Positions 60,443 to 64,000 of a stretch of 64,000 bases of DNA are shown here, piece after piece. How positions within the stretch are numbered: position 1 is the first letter of the stretch; each line of letters begins with the position of its first letter. Source of the stretch: Hymenobacter ginkgonis. Lineage in GTDB: Bacteria > Bacteroidota > Bacteroidia > Cytophagales > Hymenobacteraceae. Below the pieces are notes generated by a model. The model saw only the letters and a list, made by a program, of their open reading frames with translations. It did not search any database and was not told where the DNA came from. The stretch is from contig NZ_WQKZ01000006.1 in assembly GCF_009755225.1 (NCBI RefSeq), positions 1-64,000 of the forward strand, read 5' to 3'. Made by a program: the position numbers and the translations under genes.

Positions 60443-61378
60443 TTAAACCCCAAACATCGCCAGCCGCCGAAAATCCCCCGGCGTCTGCCCGGCGTGGCGC
60501 TTGAAAAAGGTGCAGAAGTGGGCCACATCGGCAAAGCCCAGGCTATCGGCAATTTCCGAAATGCTCCAGGTGGTTTGCTTTAGCAAGAGATTGGCTTCCT
60601 GCGCCAAGCGGCGGCTGAGGAGGGCGGTGGTGGTGTGGCCCGTCGTCTCCTTCAGCACGCGGTTGAGGTGGTTGACGTGCACCGCCAATTGGTCGGCGTA
60701 GTCGGTGGCGGTGCGCAGGCGCAGCGGCGGCTGCGGGCTGGGGCGCGGAAACTGCCGCTCCAGCAGCTCCGTGAATTGGGTGGCTACGCGCTCGGCGGCG
60801 CTGTGCGTAGCCAGGGGGGTAGGGGCCGGCTGCAGCTTCTGCACCAGGTGAATCAGCTCCCAGAGGTAGGTGCGCAGCAAGTCGTGCTTGTAGGCGTAGC
60901 CCGACCCGAGCTCGTGCGCCATCTTCTGGAAAATAGCTTCGACCGCCGCGCAGTCGGCCTCGGCCACTTCCCACACCGGGTAGGCGCCGGGCTGAAAAAT
61001 CGGCAGGTCCGCCAGCACCACCCCGGTGCGGGCGGGCAGCAGAAAGGCATCGTCGAAGAGGCAGCTATAGCCCCCAAAATCTTCGGTAAGCGGCAGCCAC
61101 CGGTAGGGCACGCGCGGCGTCACCAGAAACAAGGTATTGGCGCCGACGTGCGGGGCTTGGTCGGCACACTCCACCTGGCTGAGCCCGCGGCAGAGCGTGA
61201 TTTTGTAGTAGTCGCGCCGGCTAAACGTCATCGGGGGCGTCCCGCGGAGGTCCGCCAAGGAGAACACGTTAAAATGCCCCACGCCTTGCCCCATATCCGG
61301 CGGGGGCAACACGCCACCTGCGGACGCAGGACCCGGGGCAAGCGCGTCGTAAAAGGCGGCAAGGGTATTCGGTTTCAT
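60443..61378 (-). CDS. AraC family transcriptional regulator
   Basis: 311 residues from the ATG at 61378. The N-terminal cupin-like effector domain (about 30-180) precedes a C-terminal double helix-turn-helix (about 205-305): YADQLAVHVNHLNRVLKE, then SISEIADSLGFADVAHFCTFFKRHAGQTPGDFR, the AraC signature. It points away from the toxin-antitoxin pair and may control the upstream SDR gene or itself. Confidence 0.9.
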   Translation of the reverse strand: MKPNTLAAFYDALAPGPASAGGVLPPPDMGQGVGHFNVFSLADLRGTPPMTFSRRDYYKITLCRGLSQVECADQAPHVGANTLFLVTPRVPYRWLPLTEDFGGYSCLFDDAFLLPARTGVVLADLPIFQPGAYPVWEVAEADCAAVEAIFQKMAHELGSGYAYKHDLLRTYLWELIHLVQKLQPAPTPLATHSAAERVATQFTELLERQFPRPSPQPPLRLRTATDYADQLAVHVNHLNRVLKETTGHTTTALLSRRLAQEANLLLKQTTWSISEIADSLGFADVAHFCTFFKRHAGQTPGDFRRLAMFGV

Positions 61379-61433
61379 ATGGGCAATGGTACGAAGCGCA
61401 CGGGCGAGTAGGCAACCTACGTATATTAGCTGT

Positions 61434-61712
61434 ATGAGAGTCGCCCTTGAATTAGAGTTTCCGGATGAGCAGGCTGCTTCCGTCATGCGGCAGTTGCAAA
61501 GCTTGCCAGAAATGACCATTCGTTTTCTGAAAATGGATGCGCAGGCGCGTGCTACCGACCCACTTAGTAGCAAAGAACCTTTGTCAGAACAAGAGCAACA
61601 TGCGCTACTCGACCAGGTATTTGGTTCTTGGCAGCAGGAGGAAGGTGAAGAAGACCTGCTGAGCCAGATTTACGGTGCCCGGCGCGATGCTCCCCGCGAG
61701 GTGAACCTATGA
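61434..61712 (+). CDS. Antitoxin of a PIN-domain toxin-antitoxin pair
   Basis: 92 residues. The N-terminal half is an alpha/beta module (MRVALELEFPDEQAASVMRQL) and the C-terminal half is acidic and helical, ending SQIYGARRDAPREVNL, the kind of tail that wraps VapC toxins in Bacteroidota pairs. Its stop overlaps the toxin start in ATGA (61709-61712), so translation is coupled. Confidence 0.75.
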   Translation: MRVALELEFPDEQAASVMRQLQSLPEMTIRFLKMDAQARATDPLSSKEPLSEQEQHALLDQVFGSWQQEEGEEDLLSQIYGARRDAPREVNL

Positions 61713-62146
61713 CGGCTTACCTACTCGATACGAACATCTGCGTTCATATCATCAATGGCAAGTTTGACCTAGCTGTCCGGTTGAAGCGTGCCGGCCTCGC
61801 TACTTGCTTTCTAAGCGAGTTGACGGTGGCCGAGCTGCTATACGGTGTAGCTAATAGCTCCCCCACGCACCAATTAGCGAATCGGCAGCGCCTCACGCAG
61901 TTCCGGCGGCTATTTGATGAACGGATTTTACCTATCTCCGATTCACTGGAAACCTACGCCCAGCAGAAGGCCCACCTAAAACGAATTGGTCGCTTACAAG
62001 GCGAGTTCGACATGCTGATTGGCAGCGTAGCGGTAGCGCACGGCTTAACGCTGGTTACGCATAACACCCGTCATTTCTCCGATATGGTTGGTATCGTGTT
62101 GGAAGATTGGGTGCAGGAATACGAAGAAGGGCAGCAGGCAAAGTAG
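61709..62146 (+). CDS. vapC: VapC-type PIN-domain ribonuclease toxin
   Basis: 145 residues with the PIN acidic quartet: D7 (LLDTN), E42 (TVAELLYG), D101 (GEFDMLIGS) and the THNTRHF box (N119). VapC toxins cleave tRNA or rRNA in a Mg-dependent way until bound by antitoxin. Full length and apparently intact, and directly coupled to the antitoxin gene. Confidence 0.9.
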   Translation: MTAYLLDTNICVHIINGKFDLAVRLKRAGLATCFLSELTVAELLYGVANSSPTHQLANRQRLTQFRRLFDERILPISDSLETYAQQKAHLKRIGRLQGEFDMLIGSVAVAHGLTLVTHNTRHFSDMVGIVLEDWVQEYEEGQQAK

Positions 62147-62179
62147 CTCAAATATTGATAACTGCTTAACTCATTTAGA

Positions 62180-63202
62180 ATGCTAGTCTACAAGTACAGA
62201 GGTGGCGCGTTTGACCGTGACCTTGCGTCTCTCAAACAAGATTACTTCTGGGCAGCGAATGTTGATAGTCTAAATGACCCTTGCGAAGCAACATTTAGCA
62301 ATAGCCTAGCTACTGAGCTGAGTAGTATTAGTAAGCTCTTTAACGTTCGCATTGAAGAAATTGCAAATGAGTTTGAACGTGTGTTGAAGTCAGTAGATGA
62401 GTTTACCAATCTCATAAATAAATTAGGCATTTTCTCTCTGTCTAAAAACTATGACCATCAGCTTTTGTGGGCTCATTATGCTGATTCGCACAGGGGATTC
62501 TGCATAGAATATGATTTAGATATTATAAAAAAACAGCAACATTCTTTCGCAAGTCATTATACGATTGATATTGGTTACTCAGATTCTCCTGGTAGCATTG
62601 GGTTAGACCAGATGTTGAGCTTAACTAGCAAAAAAGACAAAGGCCTTTCGTTCATTCAAGCAATGATTGGTACCAAATCTTTAAGTTGGAATTATGAAGA
62701 AGAAGTAAGATTGATTACTGATAACTTCGGTAAGTAAACTTATGATTATCGGGCTGTTAAAGCAATATTCTTTGGCTTGCGAATGAGCGAAGAGCACAAA
62801 GAAAGATTAATGGAAGAACTGCAAGGGCGTAATATTAAGTATTACCAAATGACAAAAAAGCTTCAATCATACGATTTGCAAGCTATTCCCATTGCAGATA
62901 TATTCTCTGAAGCTCTGCCCTATTTATATAAAGTATCCCCTGTTCAAGAAGACGCTGTTCCTTCGGATGAAGTAGAAGGCAAGTGGAAAGATTATGCCCC
63001 CTACTTAAGTAAAGCAGTAGAGGTTCAAAGACGAGACCCTTATTGTTCAGAAGTATGCTATGCAGCTTTTAGCTATTATGATAGCAAGCCAAGTAATCCT
63101 GTCGTATACATCAATTATAAATACGCTCCTGATGGTTATATGAACAGAAGCTTCACTATCAATCAAATTGACGAATTGTATAACTCATTGACTGACCTAT
63201 AG
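62180..63202 (+). pseudogene. DUF2971 family gene interrupted by one in-frame stop
   Basis: One continuous frame of 341 codons is broken only by TAA at 62735-62737 (codon 186). Before it lie DUF2971 landmarks: LLWAHYADSHRGFCIEYD and SWNYEEEVRL. After it, the frame continues without shift as TYDYRAVKAIFFGLRMSEEHKER, the expected C-terminal part of the same domain, to a stop at 63200. Base composition is far more AT-rich than its neighbours. DUF2971 proteins have no settled function and often occur in mobile or defence-related settings. Confidence 0.8.
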
Positions 63203-63230
63203 CCCGTAAATTTCTTGCTTAGCCAATCTG

Positions 63231-63238
63231 TAATTTTG
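63231..63238 (+). promoter_or_regulatory. Possible clpB -7 box (TAATTTTG)
   Basis: An exact TANNTTTG match 131 bp before the clpB start. The nearest TTG upstream is too close (13 bp) for a standard -33 box. Confidence 0.3.
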
Positions 63239-63368
63239 TCGTAAGTCATACGGTAGGATTCTAGCATTTTCAGTCAAAAAGTCCGATTCTCCACTTCTGC
63301 ACCTCGTTTGCTAGTACCCTCGTACAATCTTCCTAATCCGAAGCACCTACTGAGAACTAAGCAAAACA

Positions 63369-64000
63369 ATGGACTTTAAAAACTTCACCATCAAGGCACA
63401 GGAGGCCGTGCAGAAGGCCACCGAGATTGCCGGAGCCAACCAGCAGCAGGCCATCGAAACGGGCCACCTGCTGAAGGCTTTATTACAGAATGACGAGAAC
63501 ACCCTTGCCTTCCTAGGTAAGAAACTGGGCGCCAACACGGCCAACCTTGGCCAGCGGCTCGATGCCATCGTACTCGCCTACCCCAAGGTGAGCGGCGGCT
63601 CGCCCTACCTGGCCAACGAAGCGGCCAACGCCGTGCAGCGCGCCAACACCCAGATGAAGGACATGGGCGACGAGTTCGTGTCCGTCGAGCACCTGCTGCT
63701 GGGCATCTTGGGCGGCAAAGACAGCGTGGCTAGCCTGCTCAAAGACAACGGCTTCAGCGAGAAAGACCTGAAAGCCGCCATCCAGGAGCTGCGCGGGGGC
63801 CGCAAGGTGACCAGCCAAACCGCCGAGGAGCAGTACCAGAGCCTCAACCGCTACGCCATCAACTTGAACGAGCGCGTGCGCACCGGCAAGATGGACCCCG
63901 TAATCGGGCGCGACGAAGAAATCCGCCGCGTACTCCAGATTTTGTCGCGCCGCACCAAGAACAACCCCGTCTTGCTCGGCGAACCGGGGGTAGGGAAAAC
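63369..64000 (+). CDS. clpB: ATP-dependent disaggregase ClpB (3' partial)
   Basis: The first 210 residues are present; the gene runs off the right edge. The N-terminal Clp repeat domain (MDFKNFTIKAQEAVQ to about 150) and the start of AAA+ module 1 are seen (DPVIGRDEEIRRVLQILSRR, Walker A GEPGVGK at the very end). ClpB with DnaK rescues aggregated proteins. Its Walker A codons are written as GGGGGTAGGG, containing the octamer discussed below. Confidence 0.95.
   Translation, partial: MDFKNFTIKAQEAVQKATEIAGANQQQAIETGHLLKALLQNDENTLAFLGKKLGANTANLGQRLDAIVLAYPKVSGGSPYLANEAANAVQRANTQMKDMGDEFVSVEHLLLGILGGKDSVASLLKDNGFSEKDLKAAIQELRGGRKVTSQTAEEQYQSLNRYAINLNERVRTGKMDPVIGRDEEIRRVLQILSRRTKNNPVLLGEPGVGK

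Noticed and set aside
1..64000. tRNA, rRNA, integrase, transposase or CRISPR
   Set aside because: All gaps between genes were read for these; none showed a cloverleaf, conserved rRNA string, transposase-like frame or spacer array.

Overview
The window looks like chromosome of a Gram-negative Bacteroidota bacterium of the Cytophagales, most probably Hymenobacter or a close relative. The evidence is high-GC coding sequence, a type IX secretion C-terminal sorting domain, a SusC/SusD pair, BshA of bacillithiol synthesis, TANNTTTG-type -7 promoter boxes and the general gene complement. No rRNA, tRNA, CRISPR array, transposase, integrase or replication origin was seen. The genus is an inference; no marker gene is present.

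Layout. 1-8.5 kb: the 3' end of a secreted PKD/Ig-like/SGNH-hydrolase protein, an A-type Fe-S carrier, a small membrane protein, a 5'(3')-deoxyribonucleotidase, bshA, a DUF885 protein and an M28 peptidase. 8.5-17.3 kb: a serine hydrolase, an M1 aminopeptidase, the ohrR-ohr peroxide-response operon with a palindromic operator, an outer-membrane barrel protein and a 990-residue GH3 plus beta-lactamase-fold fusion. 17.5-25.1 kb: mutL, two tandem rhomboid proteases, an ECF sigma factor with a small membrane partner, and nuoK-nuoL. 25.3-27.7 kb: an S9 peptidase.

27.9-38.5 kb is a polysaccharide-utilisation locus. A bglX-type GH3 beta-glucosidase, a GH43-like protein with discoidin and Fn3 modules, and a GH144/glucoamylase-like enzyme run leftward; susC and susD run rightward from a shared 350-bp control region. 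That region holds two Bacteroidota-type promoters and a perfect 14-bp LacI-type palindrome. The gene set suggests beta-1,2-glucan (sophoro-oligosaccharide) as substrate. 38.7-53.5 kb carries an OmpA/TSP3 protein, a sorbosone-dehydrogenase-like lipoprotein, two DUF72 paralogues, a YiaK-type reductase, an amidohydrolase, an acyltransferase, SelO, DUF2243 and DUF1353 proteins and another serine hydrolase. 53.7-61.4 kb is a looser accessory region with four NAD(P)-dependent oxidoreductases, two small secreted paralogues, many large hairpins and an AraC regulator. 61.4-63.2 kb is a PIN toxin-antitoxin pair followed by an AT-rich DUF2971 gene broken by one in-frame stop. The window ends inside clpB.

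Two genome-scale signals are notable. The first is a family of about 90-110-bp intergenic palindromes built on a CGTCNTGCTGAGCTTGTCGAAGCATCT-like arm (R1-R9 below; R6 only resembles them). Their middle stems differ between copies while both arms change together. The second is the octamer GGGGTAGG/CCTACCCC. I located 53 exact copies, against roughly 2-4 expected, in coding and non-coding DNA, several of them just upstream of start codons.
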